NCBI GenBank assembly: GCA_001275005.1
Contig: JWZX01003002.1
Span: forward strand, 1 to 43,548
Source: Chrysochromulina tobinii
Taxonomy: Eukaryota > Haptophyta > Prymnesiales > Chrysochromulinaceae
DNA length: 43,548 nt
Direction of reading: 5' to 3'
The notes beneath the pieces were generated by a model, which saw nothing but the letters and a program-made list of their open reading frames with translations, was not told the origin of the DNA and searched no databases. A program made the position numbers and the translations under genes. Positions 17,930 to 28,200 of this stretch are shown one piece after another. Every line of letters begins with the position of its first letter. Position 1 is the first letter of the stretch.

Positions 17930-19615
17930 ATGAAACGTGCGTACGCATATTGTCACGGATTCCTCTCTGGCCCATCGTCTTCAAAAGGGCGCTTCCTGGC
18001 ATCGGCTCTGGCGTGGCGCGGCGTCTCACTCGCGCTCCTTGACCTCAATCTGCCCGACGGCCACCCTGCAAGTCTATCGCATGAGGGCGCGTTGAGCGCG
18101 ATTGACGAGTTCTGGAAGGCCGCACAGCGCGAATCGCCGGGCACACGACTGTGCCTGGTGGGAAGCAGCTTTGGCGGCTGGGCAGCCGCCGCATATGCGC
18201 ATCGCCACCCCGAACGTGTGAGCCGGTGCTTACTCCTGTGTCCAGGCTTCGAGTTAGGTAGCCGCTGGCAGAGCATTGTGGGCGGCGCTGATGAACTGCT
18301 CGCGTGGGAGCGCGATGGCGCGCGCACGTTTCTGATGCCGCACACGGGAGCTCCAGTGCGGATCCCGTGGCGCTTCGCGGCGGACAGCATGCGCCTTGAC
18401 GTGAGCGGGCCGTTGGTGGTGCGCTGCCCAACCGCCATCATTCACGGGCTGCAGGATGATGTCGTCCCAGCTGATGTGTCGCGCCGCTTTGCATCCTGCC
18501 ACGCATGCGTGAGCCTCTCCGTACTGGACGACGATCATTGGCTTTGCCAGCCTTCCAGCCTCGAGCGAATAAAGATGGCAGCAGAAGAACTATTCGAGCT
18601 TTCGCCTGCGGCCGACGACGGGGCTGCGCTGGCCACCGGCTCGCTCGATCGGCAAGAAGAGGTCTTTGAGGCGGAGCGTAAGTTGGTCGTGCGGGACGCT
18701 GCTGCGCTTGAGGCGGCATTGAGCAGCGCCGCCGCCGTCTCCTCCTCCGCTGCCAACGTGAGCGTGCATTTTGTCGAGGAGACGATGTTCATCGATGTGT
18801 ACTACGATGACACCACCGCGAGCCTTGCGCGGCGCGGCGCATGGCTGCGGCAACGAGCTGGCCGTTGGGAGCTCAAGCTTGAGGCCGGCACGGGAGCTGG
18901 CGCCGCGGCCGATGGCGTCGCTGACACAGCAGAGGTCCATCGAGAGTTCATCGGCGCTGCGAGTGTGCTTGGCTGGCTACGTGCTCTTCCTGAGGCCAGC
19001 GCGTCTACTGCGGCGCCTCAGGAAGACAACCCCAAGACAGCTACTGCGACTCTCAGTGGTGCCCAAGGCGCCGCATCGGGCGCCACTTCCGACGAGCCGC
19101 CCGGTACGGCGCCCGGCACCACACTACTTGAACCCGAGGATTCAGACGCACAGCTCAGGCAGCTGCTGCGCCGGCGGGGCGTGGCGGCCATCGCTGCTTT
19201 CGGGACGACGCGCCGACGCTGGTGCGCAGGCGATCTCATGCTCGATCTCGATCGCGCCTGGACGATCTCACGCGAGCTCGAACTCAATCTCGATCTGGAT
19301 CGCGCCAGGACGCCACACGCACAGGGCGTGGCTGACGAGAGCTCTGCACTGGCTTCCATCTCGGACGCGTCGAACAAGCCGCACGCTTCGCCGTTTTATG
19401 AGGTACTCGAGATCGAGGCTCTCGGACCCACGGCCGCGACGGCAAGCGCTCGGCTCAAATACGGCATCGGCCCTCTGCTCGAACGGCTCGGCGCCGTCGT
19501 GGGCAGCTCCCCGGGCGTTGTTGAGGGCAAGCTCGAGCGTTACATGGCGCGCTACCGGGCAGGTGGCGCGCACGCGGCGCTCTTTAGTGAATATCGAAAG
19601 AGGGCACAGCAGTGA
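17930..19615 (+). CDS. Alpha/beta hydrolase (YqiA-like) fused to CYTH / triphosphatase domain
   Basis: A 561-residue protein from the ATG at 17930; an in-frame extension to 17774 looks non-coding, and MKRAYAYCHGF is a typical YqiA-like N-terminus. Residues 1-225 form an alpha/beta hydrolase: nucleophile Ser80 in GSSFG, acid Asp176 or Asp177 in HGLQDDVVP, and His203 in DDDHW. Residues ~243-330 are a CYTH domain: signature E247-A-E249-R-K251, then IDVYYDD, AWLRQR and WELK, which together bind triphosphate and metal in thiamine-triphosphatase-type enzymes. The C-terminal part (~410-561) continues the CYTH barrel after an Ala/Pro-rich insertion (EVLEIEAL, LERYMARYR). A dual esterase and (thiamine) triphosphatase is inferred; the natural substrates are unknown. 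Confidence 0.85.
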   Translation: MKRAYAYCHGFLSGPSSSKGRFLASALAWRGVSLALLDLNLPDGHPASLSHEGALSAIDEFWKAAQRESPGTRLCLVGSSFGGWAAAAYAHRHPERVSRCLLLCPGFELGSRWQSIVGGADELLAWERDGARTFLMPHTGAPVRIPWRFAADSMRLDVSGPLVVRCPTAIIHGLQDDVVPADVSRRFASCHACVSLSVLDDDHWLCQPSSLERIKMAAEELFELSPAADDGAALATGSLDRQEEVFEAERKLVVRDAAALEAALSSAAAVSSSAANVSVHFVEETMFIDVYYDDTTASLARRGAWLRQRAGRWELKLEAGTGAGAAADGVADTAEVHREFIGAASVLGWLRALPEASASTAAPQEDNPKTATATLSGAQGAASGATSDEPPGTAPGTTLLEPEDSDAQLRQLLRRRGVAAIAAFGTTRRRWCAGDLMLDLDRAWTISRELELNLDLDRARTPHAQGVADESSALASISDASNKPHASPFYEVLEIEALGPTAATASARLKYGIGPLLERLGAVVGSSPGVVEGKLERYMARYRAGGAHAALFSEYRKRAQQ

Positions 19616-19919
19616 GTCGTGAGAGGAACATATTGGTTATTGCGGCGCTCCTCGATCTCACTAGCGCTGACTAGTACAATTACTTCAGAGCTCGCGCGCA
19701 GGCCGCCCGTCGTGTCCGTGTAAAAAAGTGTAATATTCGGTAATCATTGTTCGTCGACTCAAAAGTAAAGCCGAGCCGAAAGGAATGGCCGATCCGCAAA
19801 CCCACCGCGCATACAGCCGCAAGGCATATGGTATGCCGTGGCCAATGCGCCGCACGTTCCTTCACCACTTTCTACTTTTTCACTCCTGCCGTCTGAAGAT
19901 GCGTCCGGTCTCTACCTCC
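19616..19919. other. Intergenic region between convergent genes
   Basis: The 3' flanks of the hydrolase-CYTH gene (+) and the exostosin-like gene (-). It is relatively AT-rich around 19660-19760, and nothing else is seen. Confidence 0.5.
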
Positions 19920-22046
19920 TTATTCCCGACACTTCTGATCGTTGGGACGATCAGCCGGCACGTTACAAGCAAGATCCTTGCACCACTGATCCCCACACTC
20001 ACATCCGCTCCTGCATGCATCCCACAACCAGGGCTTATCCGACAAGTTGCGCCACTCGCGCATGCCAGTGGGCAGCACGTGGGGCGGCGGCAGGAAGAGC
20101 GAGGTGGGCCGGTCGGTCAGCGCGTAGGCCATCTCCATCAACAGGGCATTGGCCACGCCGCGCGGGTGGAGCTCGACGTCGAGGGCGGCGACGAAGGCGG
20201 CGATGGCGTTACGGCGCACCGTCGCGAGCGTGCGCACGTCGTCGTGCCATGCATCGAGCAGCTGGGCCTCTTCGACACGACACACGTTCCGCCACCCACT
20301 CGCAGCGGTGTGCCGTGTTTGGATGTTCGCCCCTCCAGCGCTGAGGAAGTGAACAATCCGGCGCCACGAGATCGTGTGATGGAATGGCAGGTTGGACAGC
20401 ATCGCGTGTGCTGGCAGACCGCCTACGACCTTGACGACCACGGGCACGCAGCCAGTCGCGAGAGCGTCGAAGAGGCGTCGGGAGGTGTCCGTGTCGCCGC
20501 GCGGTACGAAGCATAGCGCCGCGTCGAGCATGGTTCGCGTCGTGTGGCGCGAGGTCGAGCGATGGGCCGCGTGCGCGGCGGCGCGCGTGACGGTTTTGTT
20601 TTGTGCGCCGCCGTGGATCATGAGCCGAAGGCCTTTGAAGTCGTGCGGCGCGCGAAGGTGCTGCGAGATGTCGCGAACAGCTCCGCGCGCCCCAAAATCA
20701 TATCGGCCGTGATCACCATGGAAGACGAACCCGGCACGCCCGTCATCCTCCGAGGCCGCGCGGCCGACGAAGCGCCGCCGCCAAGTTTCGTCAGGCGGAG
20801 CTCCGGGTCGAGATTGCAACCTCCGAGCTTTGGGTCGAGATTGCCGCCACCAAGTCTCGTCAGGCAGAGCACGTGCTCCCGCCCCCGACGTCGCGCCAAC
20901 CGATGCCCACCATTGGCGTTGTTCTGGGTCCACGAGCAAGCTCGCGCTGTCAAGCGCACCCGCAGCACCCGCGCCAACCGCGCCCGCCTCGTGTTCGATG
21001 GCGGCCGCCGCCGTGGCATCCGCGCCTTTGGCCGGCGCAGTGTCCCCACTTGCCGTCGCTGCTGCTTGCAGCCGGCAAGCGCCGTACACAAGTGCTGCGG
21101 CGAGAACGGGCGAACCGTCTGTCTGCCGGCCGGTAGCAGCGGCCCTCGCCAGCGCACGCCGCGCGTCTCTCTTGCTTCGGCGACGGCCGCCGCTGCCGTC
21201 GCCACTGCACAGAGAAGCATGCACGGTGCACTCGGGACTTGCCACATGAGGCAACACCACCATGCGCCGAAGGAGCGGGAGGTTGTGTGCTTGTTGTGCA
21301 TGCAGTCCAGAGCGGTCGACGCCTCCTAGGATGACAGGGCCGACGTCGCTGTTCCGTCGGTTCAGCGTCCGGATCAGAGCCGTGCCGAGGTCGACCGAGA
21401 TCGAAATGCCCGTACTGAACTGGAAGAACGGCACGCGCGCCTTACGCCACCATCGGTTGGACTCTAGGTAAGAGATGAGAGCACTGAGCCGCTCTTCATG
21501 CCGGCGCAAGCCAGGCAGATTGGTGGGCGTGCCAGTCTTGTGGGTACAGCCCGAACACGCGCCGGAGGCATCGCAGCAGCGCAAGCCGTCAGCGGACACG
21601 TTCTCCTCGAGCAGGCCCCAGATGCGCGAAGCAAAGGGCATGGCTGCAAGGACGTGCCACTCGGCGGCCTCCGGATCATGGACGCGCATCGGGTGGTTCT
21701 CGAGCGCCTCGATCAGCGGTAGATCCACGAGGTACTGCGAAAAGGCGATCGGCACGACCTCTTCAGCGAGACGCTCACCGATGTGCGCCCGAAGACCTCG
21801 CTTCACGACAGAGAAATTGCAGCCGCTGCTATCGTGAAGGTAAAACTTGGGGAGCGGTCGATCGGAGGCCACACGCCAAGTGTCCGGTTCGGCAGGAAGC
21901 ACGCGGCGCTCGAGCGGGATCGCGTGGCAATTTTCTTTGTGCGGTTTGCTGTCGCCAGCTAGGAGTGCGTGCAGAGTGATGAAGAGTGGCAACAGGGACG
22001 CCCTGCTTCTAGAGGCTTTAGAGCTAGCACTGTGAAATGAAACCAT
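19920..22046 (-). CDS. Exostosin-like glycosyltransferase (GT47)
   Basis: A 708-residue single-exon protein with an N-terminal hydrophobic signal-anchor (SLLPLFITLHALLA, ~18-31), as expected for a type II Golgi enzyme. The exostosin/GT47 fold is shown by KFYLHDSSGCNF near the start, VPFFQFSTG, a VFHGDHGRY strand, and the hallmark nucleotide-sugar segment CFVPRGDTDTSRRLFDAL followed by ATGCVPVVV. GT47 enzymes transfer glucuronic acid, GlcNAc, galactose or arabinose to polysaccharides and proteoglycans; the donor cannot be read here. An Ala/Arg-rich insertion (~290-430) separates the two halves. The start lies 78 bp downstream of the stop of a GT31 gene on the same strand, and the leader is preceded by a TG-rich stretch. 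Confidence 0.88.
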   Translation of the reverse strand: MVSFHSASSKASRSRASLLPLFITLHALLAGDSKPHKENCHAIPLERRVLPAEPDTWRVASDRPLPKFYLHDSSGCNFSVVKRGLRAHIGERLAEEVVPIAFSQYLVDLPLIEALENHPMRVHDPEAAEWHVLAAMPFASRIWGLLEENVSADGLRCCDASGACSGCTHKTGTPTNLPGLRRHEERLSALISYLESNRWWRKARVPFFQFSTGISISVDLGTALIRTLNRRNSDVGPVILGGVDRSGLHAQQAHNLPLLRRMVVLPHVASPECTVHASLCSGDGSGGRRRSKRDARRALARAAATGRQTDGSPVLAAALVYGACRLQAAATASGDTAPAKGADATAAAAIEHEAGAVGAGAAGALDSASLLVDPEQRQWWASVGATSGAGARALPDETWWRQSRPKARRLQSRPGAPPDETWRRRFVGRAASEDDGRAGFVFHGDHGRYDFGARGAVRDISQHLRAPHDFKGLRLMIHGGAQNKTVTRAAAHAAHRSTSRHTTRTMLDAALCFVPRGDTDTSRRLFDALATGCVPVVVKVVGGLPAHAMLSNLPFHHTISWRRIVHFLSAGGANIQTRHTAASGWRNVCRVEEAQLLDAWHDDVRTLATVRRNAIAAFVAALDVELHPRGVANALLMEMAYALTDRPTSLFLPPPHVLPTGMREWRNLSDKPWLWDACRSGCECGDQWCKDLACNVPADRPNDQKCRE

Positions 22047-22124
22047 GGGTGTGAATGTATATCTGTGTGAAACTTGCCCGATTTGGTACGTGCTCTGTGC
22101 AGCGGAACGTGGAGAACGTACATG

Positions 22125-23850
22125 TCACCAGGTCCGAAAGTCAGGAGTGCTGTACAGCGCCTGCCGCATCTCACGCAGGTACGGATCGAGATCGAGCCTG
22201 CGGGTACACATTGCAGGGACCTCCCGTGTCCGCCACGAGCACACTGGACGACTCCGCGCCGCTAGCCGGTCGCATGCACTACGTCCATTCGGCGTGAAGC
22301 AGTTGTGACCGTAGATTTCGATCCGGACCGCTGCCTGATCGAACTGTTTCGCCCATCGGTTACTACCGAAGACGGCATCGCAGGATGCATTGCCCTTCCC
22401 ATCAGTGGTGCAGCAGGCGGGAGACGCCCCGCCCGCGTTCGCCTGCCCATCGCCGCCCTTTGCGAGCCGAGGCGTCTGCGAGCGGCGCCGCTTCAGGCTC
22501 GAGATCTCATGGCTCGAGATCTCATCGGACTCCACTGTGCAGATTCGGTGGCCCATCCCCAGCCGCGCGCCCAAGACGGCGCCCATTGCGTCGCGCTCGA
22601 CTAGGGATGCTGACCGTTGAGGATGTGCCACGAGCCGGCCAGCCTGTTGGAGTGACTTGCAGCTCAGCCGGGGCGGGAACGAGCAGTGGAGCGATCCAAA
22701 GGCCGCATGGAGCGCAAGCAGCCGCTGGGTGGCCTTATTAGGGTTGTGCACAAGCATGGCGGTGCGTGTCATACGTAAATCCCACGCGTCCACGTGTAGT
22801 TTGCGACCGGTGCTGTCGAGCAGCGTCACGTAGGTGATTGGCGCCGGCGGCGGAAAGCGATGCAGCAGCGAGCCTAACCACACGTCTTCCATCACCGTCG
22901 TCTGGCGCTCGCCGGCTTTGTCTGGCAGTGAGGCGGGGTCAAGAGCACGCATCGCCTGCATCTCCAACTCGAGCTCGTCAGCGGCAATCACTGGCAATCA
23001 GTGGCAATCAATGGCGATCAATGGCGATCAGTGGCAATCAGTGGCAATCAGTGGCAATCACCTGCATCTCCGCCTCGAGAGATGGACTGAATGCGACATG
23101 ATCAATCGCAATCAATCGCAATCAATCGCAATCAGTGGCAATCACCTGCATCTCCGACTCGAGAGATGGGCTGAATGCGACACTGGCGAGGAGCGGCTGT
23201 GAGAGCACGATGAGAAAGCCCGACGCAAAGATGAACGGGCCAATGCACCGGCCACAGCCCGATGGCCCGCACGCCTTCAGGTGCGCCGGCAGAGTCAGAT
23301 CGTTCGAGCGGCACCACTTGCCCACATTCCAGGCTTGATTCAGGCCCCACGCGTGCATCGTCTTGTCGAACAACCTTGGATAGTAAGTGAGCACGCCGAG
23401 GTATACGTATGCCGACGGGCTGACCCCAGCATGCACGTGCCGCAACAGCGCGGAGAGGTCGGGGATGTGGAGGTATGTGTCGTCGTCGATCTTACCGACA
23501 AAGCGGGCATGCCGCAGCTCATGGGAAGCATAGGACAGCCACCACCCCAAACTTAGCGTGGGTCCACGCACACGGGTTTCGTTCCACACGATAGTGTTGG
23601 CAAGCAGCATGTCACCATACACAGCGCTCTCGCGCTCGGCAGCCAGCATCAGGGGCTGTGGCATCATCCCGGTGCGCATGATGAACATTGCGCAAATGCT
23701 GCCTGACGGCCCAACGTCATCGGAGGTCATCCAGGTCAGCCGCTGAGCCATGCGGCGCGCCGTGTACTCCGGCGGTGAGATGCTGCCCAGCGCGAGGAGT
23801 AGGTCATGCTGCCGGCACGGAGACGCCAGCTGAGGGCCTCCTGGTCGCAT
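22125..23850 (-). CDS. Beta-1,3-galactosyltransferase-like glycosyltransferase (GT31), two exons
   Basis: Exons 23850-23146 and 22955-22125, joined across a 190-bp GT-AG intron in phase 0. GT31 motifs in order: LLALGSISPPEYTARRMAQRL (shortened form of the R..RxTW region), GDMLL, KIDDDTYLHI (the DxD metal site), YLGVL, ASGFLIVLS and, after the intron, MEDVWLGSLL, the usual EDV acidic motif. The coded product is ~511 residues. Such enzymes add galactose or GlcNAc in beta-1,3 linkage in the Golgi. The first ATG at 23850 gives no membrane anchor, so an upstream exon encoding one is probably missing from this model. The residues after ~330 are Ser/Arg/Ala-rich and not conserved. The intron is a minisatellite made partly from exon sequence. 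Confidence 0.85.
22953..23181. repeat. Decamer minisatellite and exon-copy repeats forming the GT31 intron
   Basis: Ten-base units (GTGGCAATCA and variants) fill 22981-23060 (8 units) and 23101-23140 (4 units). A 47-base exon-derived segment occurs at 23135-23181 and again at 23051-23097 with about 45 of 47 bases identical. A shorter version lies at the acceptor (22953-22977). The donor (CAG/GTGATT) and the acceptor (ATGCAG/GCG) sit at equivalent positions in these copies. Confidence 0.9.
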
Positions 23851-24374
23851 GTGACCGGTAGCTGCCGAACGCGTGAACGTTAGAATTCCTAAACAATCGA
23901 CTTGCGCGACTACAGGGGGTGCTTAGCACACGGCACACCCCTCTACGCAACGATCAGTGTGCTCTTCACGTTCTCCTAGGGTCGGGCACGGGGGACAGGT
24001 CGTACCTGCTCGTGGGCACGGGGGGCCAGTCATGTGAACTACCGGCATGGGGCCGATAGATGTAGCGTGGCTGGGTCGGGGGGTGGGTCCGGATCCTTGA
24101 AAATCCTCGCCGGTGTGTTAGTCCACCGGGCGACGCGACCGCAGCGCCAGTCTGTGTTTCGTGTGGTAGTGGCTGGTCGGTACCTTGTGTGTCGATTCAA
24201 CTGACCCTTTCTCAACAAGATGTTTTGGAAGGAAGGTTGAGTGGAGCCGCTCCGGGCGTGTGTGGAGCCGCTCGAGGCAGAGCAGCTCGACACCCCAAAG
24301 ACACGGGAGGTGGCGGCCTGGCGAGCGTGCCGTCGTGTTCCCGTGACTGTGACCTACACGCGTGACGGCTCGTG
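23851..24374. other. Divergent intergenic region upstream of the GT31 and STPGR genes
   Basis: No recognisable coding sequence. It holds a short string (24194-24215) shared with 36354-36375. A missing first exon of the GT31 gene (signal anchor) may lie here, on the minus strand, but none is convincing. Confidence 0.35.
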
Positions 24375-24754
24375 ATGCCCGATCCGTCTGCATCATTTAA
24401 GTCGCCGAAACCCGAGTCGCCAAAACCGAAGGTCAGGTCGTCGCCGGGCCCCGGAGCTTGTATGCGATGACGCGAACCCCAACCCACGATCGCCTCGTTT
24501 CGGACTGTCCCTCTTACTGAGCGCGGGGTTTTGTTTCCGTTGCAGATGATCCACAGCGGACCCCGAGCGGATCCGTCAGCAACCTCGGAGCCCGCCAGAA
24601 GAGCGCAAACACCTCCTCTTTCAAGTCGTCGTCCAAGCGCGGCCTTGAGAAGGAGCTGGTGAGTCTAGGGAACAAGCTCAAGGGCCTCGACCCAGGCAGC
24701 TACTCGCCAATCTCGGACCGCTTTGGCAAGAAGGCAGCATGGGTGACATTGTGA
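24375..24754 (+). CDS. STPGR / SHIPPO repeat protein, two or more exons
   Basis: Exon 1 runs 24375-24459 and exon 2 24546-24754, around an 86-bp intron (donor GCTT/GTATGCG, acceptor TTGCAG/ATGATCC). Splicing restores the sperm-tail PG-rich repeat motif SPGPGAYDP across the junction; a second, weaker copy reads LDPGSYSP. The predicted product is 97 residues, basic and Ser/Pro/Lys-rich. STPGR proteins such as ODF3/SHIPPO bind axonemal microtubules, which suits a flagellated alga. The 3' end is uncertain: GTGAGT inside exon 2 (at ~24660) and GTGACA/GTGACG near 24743-24751 are possible donors, and an Ser/Pro/Arg-rich frame at about 24834-24930 could be a further exon. Confidence 0.6.
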
Positions 24755-25275
24755 CGTTGTGGCTTGAAGCATTGCACATGGACCTCTATGCATGCCTCTC
24801 TCTTGAGCACGGTCGCGTCCAGGATGAGCGCGGTCTCGTCCCCGCGATCGGGAGTCAGAACGTCGCCACGCGCCTCGCCTGTGGAAGGTAGGTTCTCCTC
24901 CAGCGTGCACGCGACGCCACGAGGAGAATGACTCGAGTCACCTGTGCCTTCCGGCCTTGCAGCCTTGTGACAGCCTTGTGGCCTTACATAGTATTAACTC
25001 AACGTTAGCTCAGAACCAATCCGGCACAATCATGTAGTATCATGGATATATACTAAGAGGAATCCTTTTCGTAAAAAACTTTAACTTAATGGTCCAACGA
25101 ACCGCCCCCTGCCAAGCCTTGAAGGGGGAGTTCTAGCCGCCCGATGGTCGCCCGCCTCGTTAGGTACGGTCCGGTGAGACAAAGAAAAACTTTTCTCAAA
25201 AACTTAATAGTCATCATCACAGTTTCATTCTATGAACAGTATAACCAACGCTTTGAAGTCCCATTTTCTGCGAAG
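24755..25275. other. Region between the STPGR gene and the SEL1-repeat gene
   Basis: A possible further STPGR exon lies around 24834-24930 (acceptor GTCCAG, Ser/Pro/Arg-rich frame ending in TGA). The rest, 24930-25275, becomes AT-rich just before the next gene and probably holds its promoter and 5' UTR. The in-frame extension of that gene to 25144 is unlike its coding sequence. Confidence 0.4.
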
Positions 25276-28200
25276 ATGGCAGTCCATCTGTTCCTGCGCG
25301 GCTCTCTCGGCGCCGACGCGGAGTCGGCCCTGATCAAATCCATCCTCGAGCGCCACGGGCACAGCTACGTGGTGCACGACGTGGTCAATCATCCCTCTTC
25401 GGCGGAATTCATGAAGCGGCGCTGCGGTACTGGCGTGCTCTCGCTACCCCTTCTGCTTGTTGGGAAGCGCACCGTGTGGACAGCATCGGACATGCCGCCG
25501 CTCGAGGCGACTGGAGAACTGCAGCGCATGCTCGCCGCGGCGAAGACGGCCCATCGCGCCCGCGACGAGTACAAGATGGGCCTCAGCTATCTGTCGGGCA
25601 CCGGTGTGCGCAAGGACCCTTTTGCGGCGATCGATTGGCTGCGGCGCGCAGCAAACCGCGGTGACGCGAAGGCCATGGCCGCGCTGGGCACGTTGCTGGT
25701 GAGCGGTGAGGCGGGCGTGGCCGACGAGGGCGAGGCTGGCCGCTGGTACGACGCGGCCGCACGCAAGGGCAACCGGTCGGCGCTGCTTGCGCTCGGCTTG
25801 CTGCGGCTGCGACAGGCGGATCACGCGCCGGAGGGCGCGCGCAACATGCTCGATCACGCTGCACGCTGCTTCCAGCAGGCGGGCGAGGAGGGCGTGGCGG
25901 ATGCGTTCGTGTGGTTGGCCCACGCGCAGGAGAAGCTGGCACGCATCGACAGGGGCGCCAAAACGGGCGGCGGCGAGGGCGAGACGTTCATGGAGACGAG
26001 CGCGGCACGTCAGCAGCGGCGCGTGTTGTACGCCAAGGCCGCGGCCTGTGGGAGTGCGCATGGCTCCTTCCGGCTCGCCCACTCGCTCGCGCGTGGCCGA
26101 CTGCCGCCGCATCCGCACGCCATCATGAGCCCAGAGATATTGAACGGGCTGCAGGCGGCGACGGCTTCGGGTCACGCGGCGGCAATGTTCGTGTACGGGT
26201 GTGCGCTGCTCCTCGGCCATTTGGAGGACACGCCCAGCCGTCTACCGCCCCCGCCTCTCGAGGAGGGGTTGGTGGCGCCTCACAGGCGTCGCAAAGCCGA
26301 GATAAAAGCCGAGATTGAGAATGGGCATGCAGGTGAGGGCGAGGGCGAGGGCAAGGGCGATGGGGTCGACCTTGGGGCTGTGGTGCGATGGTGGGTGGCG
26401 AGTGCAAGCGCTGGGCACGTGGCTGCGCTGTCAGCAATCGGCCAGGCCCTCTTGAACGGTCTCGGGCCGATCCGCCTCGGTGCTGCGGCCACTCTCAGCT
26501 CCAGCGCGGGGGCATTGGCTGTCGACCGCACCGGTGAAGCTGGTGCGCCTCACGGTGAAGCCGAGATAAAAGCCGATGAAGCTGGTGCGCCTCACGCGCT
26601 CGCCGCCGCCACGGCCCCCGCCGCACGTCCACCTCCCTCCATGCCGCCGCCACTGCCGGCGAATACGTTGCAACTGCTCCGCAGCGTGGTGCAATACGCA
26701 GAGCACACGCCACGCGCGGCGTCCGCACTCGCTGGCGACGCGCTCGCGTCCGTGGCGGCGGCGCCAGCACCCACGCTGCTGGGCGCCGCGCCGCAAGTAA
26801 TTAGCATCTCTTCCAAGGCGGGCGCAAAGGGCAGGCGCGCCGCAGTGGGCACCTCTGTGAAGGGACGGCGCGCCGCAGCGGGCACCTCTGTGAAGGGACG
26901 GTCATCAACAGCCGGCAGTGGGGGTGCTCACGTGCCCACGATAGCTCAGGATTATGCCGCAGCGATGGCCATCAACAGCGCCGCCGCCGTCGCTTCCCGG
27001 TCAAGCACCAACGCTGCGGACGGCGTTGGCGAGGTTGCGGGCGGCAATCAATATCCCTTGGCCGCAGTGACGGTGGCGGGGCGCGTGGCGGCAGCGGCCA
27101 AGGCGGCGGCGCTGCTCGACGACGAGGCGCGTGCGTTTCATCTCTTCGAGGCGGCAGCACAGCAGGGCGACGCGGCCGGCATGGCCGGCCTCGCCGAGTG
27201 CTTCCTTTACGGCCGCGGCGGCGTGAGGCGTAACGTCGACGTGGCGGTCGCCTGGTTCGCCATCGCCGCTGCCAAAAAGTGTCCGCGCGCCATTGTGGAA
27301 TGCGAGGCGCTTACCATGGCGTACGGCGCGGGCACCGTGCGTCGCTCGCGCCCTACACAGCGCGTGCTGCTCGCCACCATCGGACGCGGGTCGAAGCTGT
27401 ATACCATCGCGAAGCGCTGCTACGAGGAGGGGCGTGGCGGCGAGGGGCGCGACTCGGACGGCTTGAGGCTGCGCTGGGCGGCACAGATCCTCAATTGGTG
27501 CGTCCGAAAGGGCGAGGCACGCGCTCTTGTGGCCCTGGGCAAGTTACGCCTCGAAGGAGCAGGCGTCACACCCTCGACCGAAGCGGCGGCCACCCTCTTC
27601 GAGCGCGCCGCCGAGCACCAGCACGGTCCCGGTGCGCTCGCGCTCGCACGGCTCCATTGGGAGGTCCGGGGCGACGTCTTTGCGGCGTTCGTGTGGTTTC
27701 GCATCGGCGCGGCGCTCGGGGCGACGGCGGCGACGGCGCCCCTGGCGCAGCTCGCTTCGACGCTACACCCGTCGCTCGCTGCCAAGGCTGAGCTGCGCGC
27801 GGCCAAGTGGCTCAAGCTGCACACGGGGTTGGCCGAGATGCCGCCGCTCGCCTCCAAAGAGACACCTCTCAGGTATGATACGGCGGCGGCGCCCCAAGCG
27901 GCCATCGGTGCCGCACTCGCCATCGCGGCAAATGCCTACGCCGCCGCGCAGGCGCCGGTGCCGCCACCAGTGCCGCCACCGGCGGCGCCACCTCCTCCTC
28001 CGGGCGTCTTCGCTGCTGCTCGGGATCTGGCCGACTCTGTCGCGCCGTCGCGCACCGTATCTGCGATGGCTCCTGCGGCTGTGCCTTTGCGCACCGCATC
28101 CACGATGGAGCCTGCAGCCGGTACGCCTCCCGCCCACCCAGTGACTGCGCTCGCTCCCGCCTCCAAGCGTTCCGAAGACTCCGGATACAGCTACGGGTAC

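Noticed and set aside
22981-23140. CRISPR-like array
   Set aside because: Units are 10 bp, contiguous and without spacers, and lie inside an intron of a eukaryotic gene. This is a minisatellite.
23061-23145. Alternative GT31 donor in the inner exon copy
   Set aside because: Using it would retain a stop codon (after VIATDCD) in the extended exon, so only the donor at 23145 gives a full protein.
24665-24910. 81-codon minus-strand frame
   Set aside because: It overlaps the STPGR exon 2 on the other strand and has no family features or ATG-supported context.
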